A stretch of 14,380 nt of DNA, taken from NCBI GenBank assembly GCA_024648655.1, contig JAGGDZ010000302.1, positions 1 through 14,380 of the forward strand, written 5' to 3'. The DNA comes from Chloroflexota bacterium (GTDB taxonomy: Bacteria > Chloroflexota > Dehalococcoidia > Lucifugimonadales > JADFKI01). The notes beneath the pieces are model-generated. The model was not told where the DNA came from, did no database searches, and saw only the letters and a program-made list of their open reading frames with translations. Numbering within the stretch: position 1 is the first letter of the stretch; every line of letters starts with the position of its first letter. The position numbers and the translations under genes are program-made. Positions 7,891-14,380 of the stretch are shown here, in pieces.

Positions 7891-8290
7891 TTACCAAACA
7901 AGGTTGGGCGGCGTCCCTGTTGCATGAAATTCACGGATAGTTCGTACCGTTTCGTCGGCGATTGCGCGCTGCGCCTCTAACGTCTGTCCACCGATGTGAT
8001 GTGTGCCGATAACGCCTTCCAGCGAAAATAATGGGTTCTCAATCGTACCGGTTCCTGAAGAAGGCTCGCCTTCGCACACATCAAGGCCGGCCTTGACACC
8101 TCGCTCCTGCGCAGCCCAAGCCAGTGCAGCCTCGTCCACCACTTCGGCGCGTGATGTGTTGATGAAGATCGATCCTTCGCGCATGGCGCCAAAGAATGTG
8201 CGTCCGACAAGCCCTCGGGTGTCTTCAGTCAATGCACATGCACGCTTAACACATCTGCGGCTTCGGCAACTTCGATTGCCGAACGGTTTA
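7891..8290 (-). pseudogene. Truncated, frameshifted D-2-hydroxyacid dehydrogenase (SerA-like) remnant
   Basis: The minus strand encodes the second half of the NAD-binding domain and the C-terminus of a D-isomer-specific 2-hydroxyacid dehydrogenase. The longest open part starts at 8232 with MTEDTRGLVGRTFFGAM. It keeps the family catalytic residues: Arg in INTSRAEVVDE, Glu in GLDVCEGEP and His in THHIGGQT. Upstream, in another frame, the expected preceding residues IEVAEAADVLSVHVH can be read, ending at a TGA (8231-8229). One missing base near 8232-8236 explains the break: CAT-TTG-ACT would restore HLTEDTRG. The GxGxxG nucleotide loop and the whole substrate domain that should precede it are absent, so the gene is truncated as well as frameshifted. 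The ATG at 8232 is an internal Met-free accident, not a real start. The gene converges on the hydrolase, with 18 bases between the two stop codons. Confidence 0.8.
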
Positions 8291-8467
8291 TGGTTGACGC
8301 AGTGTGTGTGGAGTGTGGAGTGGAGATGACGGACTGTCGCCGGGCGAGTTGATGACGGCGTAGTCGTCCGGGTCTGAAAGCATCACGCCGTCCCTTATGT
8401 GATTCCCCCCGAAACTCTACGCCGCCTTTGGGACGGTTACAGGTGATTACTCGCCTTTACGCCATCC
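8291..8467. other. Gene-free segment of unknown origin abutting the broken dehydrogenase
   Basis: Dehydrogenase homology stops near 8265-8290, but the minus-strand frame stays open back to 8456 without any ATG or GTG start upstream of the homology. Its translation there is Arg-rich (for example RRDAFRPGRLRRHQLARRQS) and looks like an out-of-frame reading. The neighbouring frame gives an ordinary-looking DGVMLSDPDDYAVINSPGD stretch that stops at a TAA near 8289. A GT-rich patch (8301-8324 on the plus strand) marks the junction. It may be the tail of another broken gene or a dispersed repeat; no transposase or inverted-repeat ends were seen. Confidence 0.3.
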
Positions 8468-8485
8468 TACAATCTATTGTATTAT
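8456..8485 (+). promoter_or_regulatory. Putative ftsH promoter with embedded palindrome
   Basis: TTTACG (8456-8461, four of six) and TATTAT (8480-8485, five of six) are separated by 18 bases, predicting a start near 8492 and a leader of about 94 bases. The spacer and the first two -10 bases contain the perfect inverted repeat TACAATCTATTGTA (8468-8481), placed where a repressor could bind. It does not resemble the CIRCE heat-shock element. Confidence 0.4.
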
Positions 8486-8576
8486 GAACATGACATTTGT
8501 GTTCGTAATGGGCGCATCGGCCGCAATCTCAGGCGTTTACCCGGCGGTGTCAAAGTAGGCACACCAAAGTTGGTAC

Positions 8577-8583
8577 GGAGGAG
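8577..8583 (+). promoter_or_regulatory. Ribosome binding site of ftsH
   Basis: GGAGGAG ends two bases before the ATG at 8586 (four bases when measured from the GGAGG core). The spacing is short, but the next in-frame ATG (8601) would be too far away, so it supports 8586. Confidence 0.6.
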
Positions 8584-8585
8584 CA

Positions 8586-10442
8586 ATGAGTCCCCGTTTG
8601 ATGCGAAACAGCTTCATTTATCTGCTTATAACTGTTGCTGTCCTCGCCATTTTCTTCACCCTGTTCTCAGACACCCTCGGCGGTTCGCAGGAAATACCTG
8701 TAAGTGAGGTCATTTCACGATCCGTGCGCGGAGAAATCGAGCGCATCGAAGTGCGCGGCGATCGGCTCGCAGTCTTCACCACTTCCGGCGAGAGCTACTC
8801 GTCCCGCAAGGAAGAGGGCGCAAGCGTGCTAGACATGCTGGCGGCGTCCGGCGCTAGCCCGGGCACATCTCCCGTCAGGGTAGAGGTCAAAGGCACCGGC
8901 GGGCTGAGCAGCCTCTTCGGCATTCTCATCAACTTCCTGCCCCTTATCTTCTTTGGCGCGATACTCTTGTTTATGATGCGCCAAGCGCAGGGCAACAGCA
9001 ACCAGACCTTCAGCTTCGGCAAGAGCCGCGCCCGCATGTTCGTGGGCAACAGCCCGGCCGTCAGCTTCGAAGATGTCGCAGGCGTCGAAGAGGCAAAGGA
9101 AGAGCTGCAAGAGGTCGTTGAATTTCTGAAAGTCCCCGAACGCTTCGTTAGCTTGGGTGCTAAGATACCAAAGGGAGTCCTTCTAATTGGTCCTCCCGGC
9201 ACGGGTAAGACACTGCTCGCTCGTGCGGTGGCAGGTGAGGCGGGTGTGCCTTTCCTCTCCATCAGCGGCTCGGAGTTTGTTGAGATGTTCGTAGGCGTGG
9301 GCGCGAGCCGCGTGCGCGACCTGTTCGAGCAGGCAAAGCGCAACGCGCCCTGCATCGTATTCGTGGACGAAATCGACGCCGTAGGCAGGCATCGCGGCGC
9401 CGGGCTTGGCGGCGGACATGACGAACGCGAGCAGACCCTCAACCAGATTCTCGTTGAAATGGACGGCTTCGATGTCAATACCAACATCATAATCGTTGCC
9501 GCCACCAACCGCCCCGACATTCTGGACCCCGCGCTGCTGCGTCCCGGACGCTTCGACCGCCGCGTTGTACTCGACAACCCGGATGTGCGCGGGCGCGAGC
9601 AGATTCTAAAGGTCCACTCCAAGGGCAAGCCCCTCGCCGAAGACATCGACATGGAGCGCATCGCCAAGCAAACTATGGGCTTCAGTGGCGCGGACCTCGC
9701 CAATCTTGTCAACGAGTCCGCGATTCTGGCAGCGCGCCGCAGCAAGGTGACTATAACCAACGAAGAGTTTGCGGAATCCATCGACCGCGTGATTGCGGGT
9801 CCCGCCCGAAAGAGCCGCGTTGTCAATGAGCACGAAAAGGAAATCACCGCCTACCACGAGGCTGGGCACGCCCTCGTCGGATATATGCTTCCAAAGGCTG
9901 ATATGCCTTACAAGGTCACAATCGTCGCCAGAGGCATGTCCGGTGGGCACACACGCTATCTGCCCGACGAAGACCGTAACCTTTGGACCAAGGGACAGTT
10001 TGAGGATATGATGGCTGCCGCTATGGGTGGGCGCGTCGCCGAGGAAATTATCTTCGAGGACGTGACTACGGGCGCCAGCAACGACCTTGAGCAGGCGACT
10101 AACATTGCCCGCACGATGGTCATGCGCTATGGCATGAGCAGTAAGCTGGGTCCCCGCACTTTCGGCAAGCGAGAAGAGCTTGTCTTCCTGGGCAGGGAAA
10201 TATCAGAACAACCCGACTACAGCGACAAAATTGCGGAAGACATTGATGCAGAAGTGTACGGTTTGGTCGAAAACGCCTACTCAACCGCGACCAAAGTCAT
10301 CACTGAAAACAGGGAACGGCTCTCCCAGCTCGCCAGGCACCTCATCGCGCATGAAACCGTCGAGGGCGACGAACTGAAAGAGATTCTCGACCCCGACACG
10401 GACAGTGCCGCACCCGCAGAAGCCGCCCCTGCCCCCGCATAA
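8586..10442 (+). CDS. ftsH: ATP-dependent zinc metalloprotease FtsH
   Basis: FtsH is a membrane-anchored AAA+ protease that forms hexamers, extracts and degrades misfolded membrane proteins and short-lived regulators. This 618-residue copy has the full domain order: a first membrane helix (about 9-28), a small extracytoplasmic domain (30-105), a second helix (about 107-131), an AAA+ module and an M41 peptidase. Walker A GPPGTGKT is at 202-209, the pore loop FVGVG at 235-239, Walker B IVFVDEIDA at 257-265, and the second region of homology ATNRPDILDPALLRPGRFDR at 306-325 with both arginine fingers. The zinc site HEAGH is at 424-428, with Asp500 (TTGASND) as the likely third ligand. Length is ordinary for the family. 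The tail after about 605 is Ala/Pro-rich (AAPAEAAPAPA). The gene stands alone, with its own promoter and a terminator just after it. It appears complete and functional. Confidence 0.98.
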   Translation: MSPRLMRNSFIYLLITVAVLAIFFTLFSDTLGGSQEIPVSEVISRSVRGEIERIEVRGDRLAVFTTSGESYSSRKEEGASVLDMLAASGASPGTSPVRVEVKGTGGLSSLFGILINFLPLIFFGAILLFMMRQAQGNSNQTFSFGKSRARMFVGNSPAVSFEDVAGVEEAKEELQEVVEFLKVPERFVSLGAKIPKGVLLIGPPGTGKTLLARAVAGEAGVPFLSISGSEFVEMFVGVGASRVRDLFEQAKRNAPCIVFVDEIDAVGRHRGAGLGGGHDEREQTLNQILVEMDGFDVNTNIIIVAATNRPDILDPALLRPGRFDRRVVLDNPDVRGREQILKVHSKGKPLAEDIDMERIAKQTMGFSGADLANLVNESAILAARRSKVTITNEEFAESIDRVIAGPARKSRVVNEHEKEITAYHEAGHALVGYMLPKADMPYKVTIVARGMSGGHTRYLPDEDRNLWTKGQFEDMMAAAMGGRVAEEIIFEDVTTGASNDLEQATNIARTMVMRYGMSSKLGPRTFGKREELVFLGREISEQPDYSDKIAEDIDAEVYGLVENAYSTATKVITENRERLSQLARHLIAHETVEGDELKEILDPDTDSAAPAEAAPAPA

Positions 10443-10480
10443 CCCCTGATTCAAATAGTATCAGTCGGATTCGCACAGGC

Positions 10481-10525
10481 AAAAAAGAGGCGATTCATAT
10501 ATGAACCGCCTCTCCTCTTTCTTTC
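10481..10525. terminator. Bidirectional intrinsic terminator between ftsH and the coiled-coil gene
   Basis: GAGGCG (10487-10492) pairs with CGCCTC (10507-10512), and the enclosed TTCATATATGAA is itself self-complementary, leaving one A-C (plus) or G-U (minus) pair between them. For minus-strand transcripts the stem is followed by six uridines (the A run at 10481-10486). For ftsH transcripts it is followed by a pyrimidine-rich TCCTCTTTCTTTC. It lies between the two convergent genes and should stop both, better on the minus strand. Confidence 0.85.
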
Positions 10526-10543
10526 AAGACTGGGGCGCTTTGC

Positions 10544-11005
10544 TTAGGTAATCGTGCCTGATTGCCGACGCTCGTTGAATCCACCCGTAATCGCCTCACC
10601 CGCCCGCAGGCTCGCCTCCTCTATGAACCGCTGCAACTCTGCGATTCGTCCCACATCTACATCCTCCCCCGCATCTCGGCTGACGCGCAACTGCGCCAGC
10701 TCCTCCTTCGCATGAGCTATCTTCTCCGTGATGTTCAATGCCACCAGTTCCGTTTCAACCTGACTTCTCACGGCAGACAAGTGCTTCCGCTGTTCCTCCA
10801 CGCTGTCCAGCCTCTCCTGGATCTCCCCCATCAGGTTCAGCGTCACTTCAAGTGGGTTCCCGCCCTGTATCGCGTAGCGGGGCGCCCGCTCCAATTGTCG
10901 CCTGAACTGACGCGCCAAAGCCTCTAACTCCTCATCTTTGGCTCGCACAGACGCCAGCAGCAGGCGCAAGTTAGAAATCGCCTGTTGCATCTGCGGCATT
11001 GTCAT
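10544..11005 (-). CDS. Small coiled-coil protein of unknown function
   Basis: I do not recognise this 153-residue protein. It has no signal peptide and no membrane helix, is rich in Glu, Gln, Arg, Leu and Ala, and shows heptad-like spacing in two long stretches: about 8-42 (ISNLRLLLASVRAKDEELEA) and about 60-135, including RLDSVEEQRKHLSAVRSQVE and IAELQRFIEEASLRAGEAI. A short break around 42-55 (RYAIQGGNPLEVT) would let it fold back as a helical hairpin. The ATG at 11005-11003 has GAGG (11016-11013) seven bases upstream, and the gene ends just before a strong terminator on its strand. Both support a real gene. It is convergent with ftsH and lies 132 bases downstream of the aminotransferase on the same strand. 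A structural, scaffold or phage-like role is possible but unproven. Confidence 0.7.
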   Translation of the reverse strand: MTMPQMQQAISNLRLLLASVRAKDEELEALARQFRRQLERAPRYAIQGGNPLEVTLNLMGEIQERLDSVEEQRKHLSAVRSQVETELVALNITEKIAHAKEELAQLRVSRDAGEDVDVGRIAELQRFIEEASLRAGEAITGGFNERRQSGTIT

Positions 11006-11137
11006 ACAGCAACCTCACGCAATTCGCGCACGTGACAAATAGTCAGGAATTAGAGGGCGAACACACATCGGCAAGAAGCTAGTCTCCAATAGCCCTCAAA
11101 CCGAATTATGCTTACGGAAACGACCTATTGCATTGTG

Positions 11138-12235
11138 TTAGGCGTTCACCGTGGCTTTCTTCGCCTTGGGCAGCACAGCCGAGATCGCGGCCAGCACTTC
11201 CTGAATCTCTTGCTCGGTCGTATAACCCAGGTGCCCAATGCGGAATATCTGACCCGCCAGCGAACCCTGACCGCCCGTGAGCACGACTCCGTGCTCGTCG
11301 CGCAGCGTTCCCACCAGCTTCACTCCGTCCACATTCTCCGGCACATTCACCGCCGTAACCGTGTCAGACGCCACGCTCTCATCCGGGAACAGACTCAGCC
11401 CGAGCTGCTTCACGCCGTCGCGCGTCAGCTTGCCTATTGTTGCGTGTCGTTCAAAGATGCTGCCCATGCCCTCGTCCAGGATGCGCTTCAACGCCACCTC
11501 CAGGGCGAACATAATCGATATAGCGGGCGTATAAGGCGGCTGCCCAATCTCGTAGTAGCGCTTGTACATCGCCATGTCGAAGTAATAGCGCGGCATCTTA
11601 GCCTCCGCATGCGCCTGCCAAGCTCGCTCGCTGAAGCTTATGAACGCCAAACCCGGGGGCAGCATCCACCCCTTCTGAGATGCGGTCGCCACTACATCGC
11701 AACCCCAGGCATCCGTGCTTATGGGTATTGAGCAAACGCTGCTGATGCCGTCAACAAGCAGCAACTTGTCGAATTCTCCCTTCACCACTGCTGCGATAGC
11801 CTGAAGGTCGTTCGTGACGCCCGTGGACGTCTCGTTATGCGTCACGAGCACCGCTTTCACATCCGGATTGTCGTGCAGCGTCTCCCTGATTTTGTCCGGG
11901 TCCGCCGCGCTTCCATAAGGGAAGTTCAGGCTGATGACTTCCGCGCCGAACAACTCCGCAATCTCGCCGAAGCGCTCTCCGAATACACCCACGCAGACGT
12001 TCACAGCCTTGTCACCAGGAGACAGCGTGTTCACTATCGCCGCTTCCATCGCCCCGGTTCCGGATGAGGTCATTATGTACAGGTCGTTCTCCGTCTCGAA
12101 TACCTGCTTTACGCCCTCGGTAGTTCGATACAGCAAGTCTTTATATTCAGGACCTCGATGGTTGATCATCTGCCAAGACATCGACTCAAGGATGTCATCC
12201 GGCACAGGTATGGGGCCAGGTGTTCGCAGGTTCAC
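11138..12235 (-). CDS. Class V PLP-dependent aminotransferase, alanine/serine-glyoxylate type
   Basis: A cytosolic fold-type I aminotransferase resembling alanine-glyoxylate and serine-glyoxylate/pyruvate aminotransferases, which move an amino group from Ala or Ser to glyoxylate or a similar 2-oxo acid. Numbered from the GTG start (365 residues), it shows the family N-terminus NLRTPGPIPVP (2-12), QMINHRGPEY (22-31), the phosphate loop SSGTGAMEA (57-65), HNETSTGV (133-140), cofactor-ring Asp162 (LLVDGISSV), PLP Lys188 in SQKGWMLPPG, and a substrate-carboxylate Arg332 in FRIGHLG. The GTG at 12235-12233 has GGAGG (12250-12246) ten bases upstream, and homology begins there. An in-frame ATG at 12310 would add 25 residues unlike the family and would lie inside a hairpin. 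The exact substrates cannot be told. It is divergent from the secreted-protein gene. Confidence 0.9.
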   Translation of the reverse strand: MNLRTPGPIPVPDDILESMSWQMINHRGPEYKDLLYRTTEGVKQVFETENDLYIMTSSGTGAMEAAIVNTLSPGDKAVNVCVGVFGERFGEIAELFGAEVISLNFPYGSAADPDKIRETLHDNPDVKAVLVTHNETSTGVTNDLQAIAAVVKGEFDKLLLVDGISSVCSIPISTDAWGCDVVATASQKGWMLPPGLAFISFSERAWQAHAEAKMPRYYFDMAMYKRYYEIGQPPYTPAISIMFALEVALKRILDEGMGSIFERHATIGKLTRDGVKQLGLSLFPDESVASDTVTAVNVPENVDGVKLVGTLRDEHGVVLTGGQGSLAGQIFRIGHLGYTTEQEIQEVLAAISAVLPKAKKATVNA

Positions 12236-12307
12236 TTTTCCGCTTCCTCCGTGTATTCGGTTTCCCGGGGCTTCACCCGATTCTTGCATTTTCAAGCGCT
12301 GGACTTT

Positions 12308-12324
12308 CACCGGTCGAGCCGGTG
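12308..12324. promoter_or_regulatory. Perfect hairpin upstream of the aminotransferase start
   Basis: CACCGG (12308-12313) and CCGGTG (12319-12324) form a 6-bp GC-rich stem with a 5-base loop. On the minus strand this sits about 73 bases before the GTG start, in the likely leader RNA. It has no uridine run, so it is not a simple terminator. It could be an operator or a leader structure. Confidence 0.35.
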
Positions 12325-12383
12325 CGACAGGGCTTGCGAACAGTATTTGTTCGGGAACGTACCGACCAATTTTAACATACCCT

Positions 12384-12412
12384 TTAACACATACACATCA
12401 GTTTAGGATAAA
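12384..12412 (+). promoter_or_regulatory. Putative promoter of the secreted-protein gene
   Basis: TTAACA (12384-12389, five of six -35 matches) and GATAAA (12407-12412, four of six -10 matches) are 17 bases apart. A start near 12419 would give a leader of about 100 bases before the ATG at 12517. Confidence 0.4.
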
Positions 12413-12516
12413 ATGAATACCTATGGACAAAGCGCATTCTTCGCAGATGTGGATTGCGCTTCGGCTGTCCTACATTCAGAGAAATTCATTTTCTCCGACA
12501 ACAGGAAACACCATCC

Positions 12517-14380
12517 ATGCCCATTGAATCGATCCGTCAGTGTTTATCTCGTGCTTCTATTCCGGCGGCGAGACGCCTTGCCGCAAAATGTCCTCCGGCG
12601 ATGGGGTTACTTTCGCTGCTCTTAGTCTTCCTGCTCTCTCTGAACACCGTTCACGCTGCGCCTTTGCCGCAGTCCACACAGCTTCAAATTCGTATAGACA
12701 ATATCAAGCTCAGAGACGACCTTGCCCTTGACGACAGGGCTCGCACCGCATTCGACAGGGGGGCTAGGCTAATTGCGCAAGTCGATCTTACCGACTTGCG
12801 GAACAAAAGCTCAGTTTCCGAAAATGACCCTGAACATAGGCTTCAATACGCCTTAAACTTCGCCATTAGGGACGTCAGAACGGGAATAATCTACGACAGC
12901 AGCCAAGATCCTCCGAATACCATGCATATGGATCTAACCCCTTCGGAGTCAGGAAGCGTAGAATTTGTCTGGAACGTACCCTACGACTTCCCTTCAGACG
13001 ACTACATGTTTCGCGTCAATGTCAACCTTGCTGACGGCAGCAACACCGAAGCACATTTCTCCGAACAGGACATCCGTATCACAGATCGCTCAAAGTACAT
13101 TTTCAGGGGAGAAGATAGGTTTAACTTCGCGAAAGTGTCAGCCGAAGAAACCCCCCGCACGGAGAGGATTCTTATCGCGCCCAGCAACCCTGACGCAGGT
13201 GATCTCGTCTGGCGCGTAACGTCTTGGCCTACTAAATGGCTGGAACTCATCGAGCCTATGACCGACCCTCTTGACCCTTCCAGATCCATCGAGGTAACCA
13301 ATACAGGATTCTTACAGCTCCGCGTAAGTGGTTCCGCCCTTGTTGGCAACTTCAACGACCAGGTCATTATAACCTCAAACGCCGGACAGATAGCTTTCCC
13401 TGCGATTGCTAATATCAACAGGAACCCTGGTGGCGACATCGACAATTTTGACGTAAGCCCGCGACAGGTTAGGGCAGGTGAAGAGGTCAAGTTCGCCTAT
13501 CAGATAGTTAACAACGGGCGCACCGACCTTCAATACAGAGTAACTTTCGTCGTGCGCGGGCCCTCTAACGCGATTGTGTACGACTCCAGCGTCTCCGATG
13601 AGGACGACTTTGCCGAGGTAGCCGACGGTCAGACTTCTGACACCCGCGAATTTGCATGGAAAGTTCCCTATGGCTCATTGAAAGGAGATTACAGGGTCGG
13701 GATCGAACTTCGCAACGCATATGAATTCGATGCTCGTCCATACGATTCCACAGACACCACAGATTCGGATGCGAAGGTCTTCAACGTTCTTGAAGGGGCG
13801 AAAATCGGCGTCTCTCCTTCGGAGTGGCAGTTTGGCTCAATCTCAGAAGAGGATGTCGAGCGGCAAACCGCAACTTTCACTGTAACTAATGTCGGCAGAC
13901 CTACGCTTGAGTGGCAGATTACAATAGTCCCTGAATGGATCGAACTGGTAAACTTATCCCCTCAGACACAGCAGTCCGGCGAAGGTATAGTTGTGCTCGG
14001 ACTGAAGGAAGACATTGCCCCGGGCATCTACTTCGATGTCCTTAAATTCGACTCTAACGGCGGCGAATTCGAAGCAGCGCTGGGTGTCAATATCAGATCG
14101 GGCGCCAAGCCAACTCCCACACGCACGCGCATGCCCACGCCCATACCTACGCCAACGCCTGAGCCGGAACCGACTACGGAACCAACCTCTACACCGATAG
14201 CCGAGCCTGAACCAACGGATACGCCCGTGCCTATACCCACGGCAACCCTTGCTCCCACACCAGAGCCAACCTCTACACCCAGGCCAGAGCCAACGCAGGC
14301 TAATACGCCCACGCCTGAACCTGAGCCAGCGGCAACGGATACTCCTGTGCCCGAACCAACCGCTGTACCAGTCGCCCAGC
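12517..14380 (+). CDS. Secreted protein with duplicated beta-rich modules and Pro/Thr-rich tail (3' end outside window)
   Basis: The frame is open from the ATG at 12517 to the window edge (621 residues, no stop). The N-terminus has a basic region (RR at 19-20, K24) and a hydrophobic core MGLLSLLLVFLLSLNTVHA (29-47) ending in a signal-peptidase-like AHA/VHA-A site, so it is exported. Residues 50-530 hold an A-B-A-B pattern: A1 (about 50-195) and A2 (about 312-427) share YDSS followed 26-28 residues later by W-x-VPY; B1 (about 215-305) and B2 (about 429-530) share L-x-W then W-x-EL and a 'G...SN.G' end, like BACON or other Ig-type beta domains. From residue 531 the chain is almost only Pro, Thr, Glu, Ala and Val in TP-TP-EP repeats, a typical extended, possibly glycosylated wall-spanning stalk. 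A start at 12601 (Met29) is possible but would lose the basic region. No enzyme motif was seen. A surface adhesion or structural role is likely but inferred. Confidence 0.85.
   Translation, partial: MPIESIRQCLSRASIPAARRLAAKCPPAMGLLSLLLVFLLSLNTVHAAPLPQSTQLQIRIDNIKLRDDLALDDRARTAFDRGARLIAQVDLTDLRNKSSVSENDPEHRLQYALNFAIRDVRTGIIYDSSQDPPNTMHMDLTPSESGSVEFVWNVPYDFPSDDYMFRVNVNLADGSNTEAHFSEQDIRITDRSKYIFRGEDRFNFAKVSAEETPRTERILIAPSNPDAGDLVWRVTSWPTKWLELIEPMTDPLDPSRSIEVTNTGFLQLRVSGSALVGNFNDQVIITSNAGQIAFPAIANINRNPGGDIDNFDVSPRQVRAGEEVKFAYQIVNNGRTDLQYRVTFVVRGPSNAIVYDSSVSDEDDFAEVADGQTSDTREFAWKVPYGSLKGDYRVGIELRNAYEFDARPYDSTDTTDSDAKVFNVLEGAKIGVSPSEWQFGSISEEDVERQTATFTVTNVGRPTLEWQITIVPEWIELVNLSPQTQQSGEGIVVLGLKEDIAPGIYFDVLKFDSNGGEFEAALGVNIRSGAKPTPTRTRMPTPIPTPTPEPEPTTEPTSTPIAEPEPTDTPVPIPTATLAPTPEPTSTPRPEPTQANTPTPEPEPAATDTPVPEPTAVPVAQ
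14107..14380 (+). repeat. Degenerate DNA repeat encoding the Pro/Thr tail
   Basis: CCAACCTCTACACC is present at 14182-14195 and again at 14266-14279 (84 bp apart). ACGGATACGCCCGTGCC near 14215 recurs with two changes near 14335 (120 bp apart). The unequal periods suggest expansion by slippage or recombination within the gene. It continues past the window edge. Confidence 0.7.

Noticed and set aside
8229..8456. Open minus-strand frame of 75 codons as a separate small gene
   Set aside because: It has no start codon before the dehydrogenase homology and an Arg-rich, out-of-frame look; better explained as a junction of decayed sequence.
8795..9847. Long minus-strand frame (350 residues) with an ATG
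   Set aside because: It is wholly inside ftsH, whose motifs are unmistakable; the antisense product is Ser/Arg/Thr-rich with no domain.
14028..14312. Minus-strand Gly/Val-rich repeat protein
   Set aside because: It is the antisense of the Pro/Thr tail of the secreted protein.
14107..14380. CRISPR-like repeat pattern
   Set aside because: Repeat lengths and spacings are irregular and the blocks are in frame within a coding tail.

Overview
The window looks like part of a Chloroflexota (Chloroflexi) chromosome, perhaps a Dehalococcoidia/SAR202-like lineage. This is inferred from three things: a membrane glycosyltransferase of the Agl23-like type (known mainly from Archaea and Chloroflexi), a family 5 lipoprotein with a long Ala/Pro/Gln-rich linker, and a secreted protein ending in a long Pro/Thr tail. 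No rRNA or tRNA is present to settle it, and no tRNA, CRISPR array or intact insertion sequence was seen.

Left third (113-4226, all minus strand): a peptide/nickel/oligopeptide-type ABC importer in the order lipoprotein binding protein, DppB-like permease, DppC-like permease. A good promoter lies upstream of the lipoprotein and a strong hairpin sits between the lipoprotein and the permeases. The two ATPases that would power it are not in the window.

Middle (4700-8585): a plus-strand pair, an Agl23-like membrane glycosyltransferase and an alpha/beta hydrolase. Next comes a minus-strand remnant of a D-2-hydroxyacid dehydrogenase, truncated at its N-terminal side and frameshifted, which runs into a segment of unknown origin.

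Right part (8586-14380): the membrane protease gene ftsH on the plus strand; a bidirectional terminator shared with a convergent small coiled-coil gene; a minus-strand class V aminotransferase best started at a GTG; and, divergent from it, a large secreted protein that is open at the right edge. That last gene (12517 to the end) encodes 621 visible residues: a signal peptide, a two-domain beta-rich module that appears twice in tandem, and a Pro/Thr repeat tail.

The genes are mostly independent units (import, envelope glycosylation, membrane proteolysis, amino acid/glyoxylate metabolism, surface protein). No defence or mobile system was recognised. The least described items are the duplicated-module secreted protein, the small coiled-coil protein next to ftsH, and the decayed segment before ftsH.
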